Assembly (NCBI GenBank): GCA_900551395.1
Contig: URVX01000063.1
Coordinates: 1 to 6,569 of the forward strand
Reading direction: 5' to 3'
DNA from: an uncultured Subdoligranulum sp.
GTDB lineage: Bacteria; Bacillota; Clostridia; Christensenellales; CAG-314
Length of the DNA stretch: 6,569 nt
A program made the translations under genes and the position numbers. Within the stretch, counting starts at the first letter, position 1; each line of letters opens with the position of its first letter. The notes below the pieces were generated by a model. That model was not told the DNA's origin. It worked only from the letters and a program-made list of their open reading frames with translations, and did not search any database. Below, in pieces: positions 6,319 through 6,569 of this stretch.

Positions 6319-6460
6319 CAAAAAGGAAAAAAGTACGGTTGACGCTAGGACTAAGGCGGTCAGAATTCTGAAACGCCTGTTTGTCGACAACGCGCTTGTA
6401 AAAATTCTCGCCATAGTCGTGTCGGTTGCTCTCTGGCTGGTCATAGGATATCTTTTCTGA
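6308..6460 (+). CDS. 50-aa single-pass membrane peptide, CdaR (YbbR) anchor-like
   Basis: Begins MRNNKKEKSTVDARTKAV, a strongly basic hydrophilic start, followed by LKRLFVDNALVKILAIVV and a hydrophobic helix ending LWLVIGYLF at the stop (helix about 30-50). The 'F..N...KILA....ALWL' pattern resembles the N-terminal membrane anchor of CdaR, the YbbR-domain regulator that binds CdaA and is usually encoded next. CdaR then continues with several extracellular YbbR domains of about 80-90 residues each; here translation stops just after the helix and only 47 nt separate it from the next start. The ATG overlaps the cdaA stop by 11 nt, with a G6 run (6293-6298) as a possible ribosome site, so it is probably translated. 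It could be a reduced CdaR, a remnant after a deletion, or an unrelated small membrane protein. Predicted topology is N-in, C-out. The open frame and helix are clear; the CdaR link is inferred. Confidence 0.6.
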   Translation: MRNNKKEKSTVDARTKAVRILKRLFVDNALVKILAIVVSVALWLVIGYLF

Positions 6461-6490
6461 AATGCAAAACCGAAAATTAAGAAATTCCAC

Positions 6491-6496
6491 AAGGAG
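6491..6496 (+). promoter_or_regulatory. Ribosome binding site for the last (partial) gene
   Basis: AAGGAG ends 11 nt before the ATG at 6508. No terminator-like hairpin or clear promoter was seen between 6461 and 6507, so this gene is probably co-transcribed with cdaA. Confidence 0.6.
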
Positions 6497-6507
6497 AAAA
6501 TTTTGAA

Positions 6508-6569
6508 ATGAGTATAGTAAAAGCGCCGAATTTGCTCATGCCCGAAGAAAAGACGGACATGCGGAAATG
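6508..6569 (+). CDS. Start of a probable DUF1015-family protein (partial)
   Basis: Only 20 complete codons are visible before the window ends. The start reads MSIVKAPNLLMPEEKTDMRK. From memory this resembles the opening of clostridial DUF1015-domain proteins (about 400 aa, function unknown), which begin with an '-ILLPK--DM-KW' segment followed by 'ACDQ(F/Y)TS'. The diagnostic ACDQ segment lies outside the window, so the call is tentative. A good ribosome site precedes the gene. Seeing W and the ACDQ-type motif in the next bases would confirm it. Confidence 0.45.
   Translation, partial: MSIVKAPNLLMPEEKTDMRK
6551..6566 (+). repeat. 16-bp direct repeat, copy 2
   Basis: Identical to 6300-6315, offset by 251 bp, and inside the start of the last gene. 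Here the ATG encodes an internal Met (residue 18) in the segment KTDMRK. Confidence 0.75.

Overview
The window looks like a piece of a chromosome from an anaerobic, fermentative member of the Clostridia (Bacillota). The evidence is an NAD(P)H-linked [FeFe]-hydrogenase operon of the Hnd/HydABC type with its usual clostridial companion genes, strong purine-rich ribosome binding sites, and a CdaA-type diadenylate cyclase. GC content is moderate and ATA (Ile) and AGA (Arg) codons are freely used, so an uncultured gut-type Clostridia lineage is plausible, but no marker fixes the taxon. All genes are on the + strand and coding density is very high.

Region 1 (1-5302) is one tightly packed operon: the 3' end of a DRTGG-domain protein, a PHP-domain metal-dependent phosphoesterase, a GHKL-type ATPase, a small thioredoxin-like ferredoxin (HndB-like), a NuoF-like flavin/NADH subunit (HndC/HydB-like) and the catalytic [FeFe]-hydrogenase (HndD/HydA-like). 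The first four genes are joined by ATGA stop/start overlaps. The last two follow short gaps of 16 and 10 nt. NADH electrons would enter at FMN in the NuoF-like subunit, pass along its iron-sulfur clusters and reach the H-cluster for proton reduction, or run in reverse. The NuoE-like subunit (HndA/HydC) normally needed for this complex is not in the window and must lie upstream or elsewhere. A hairpin terminator at 5321-5349 closes the operon.

Region 2 (5403-6569) is a separate transcription unit with a plausible sigma-A promoter. It holds the membrane diadenylate cyclase gene cdaA, then a 50-codon membrane peptide that sits where cdaR (YbbR-domain regulator) normally sits and resembles only the N-terminal membrane anchor of CdaR, then the first 62 bases of a gene that resembles DUF1015 proteins.

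The most interesting points are four. The hydrogenase has paired H-cluster substitutions: L1 reads TSCSPGW, with Ser where the textbook motif has a cluster-ligating Cys, and L3 reads MCC instead of MAC. The CdaR-like gene is reduced to its anchor. A perfect 16-bp direct repeat brackets that small gene. The NuoE-like subunit is missing from its usual place.
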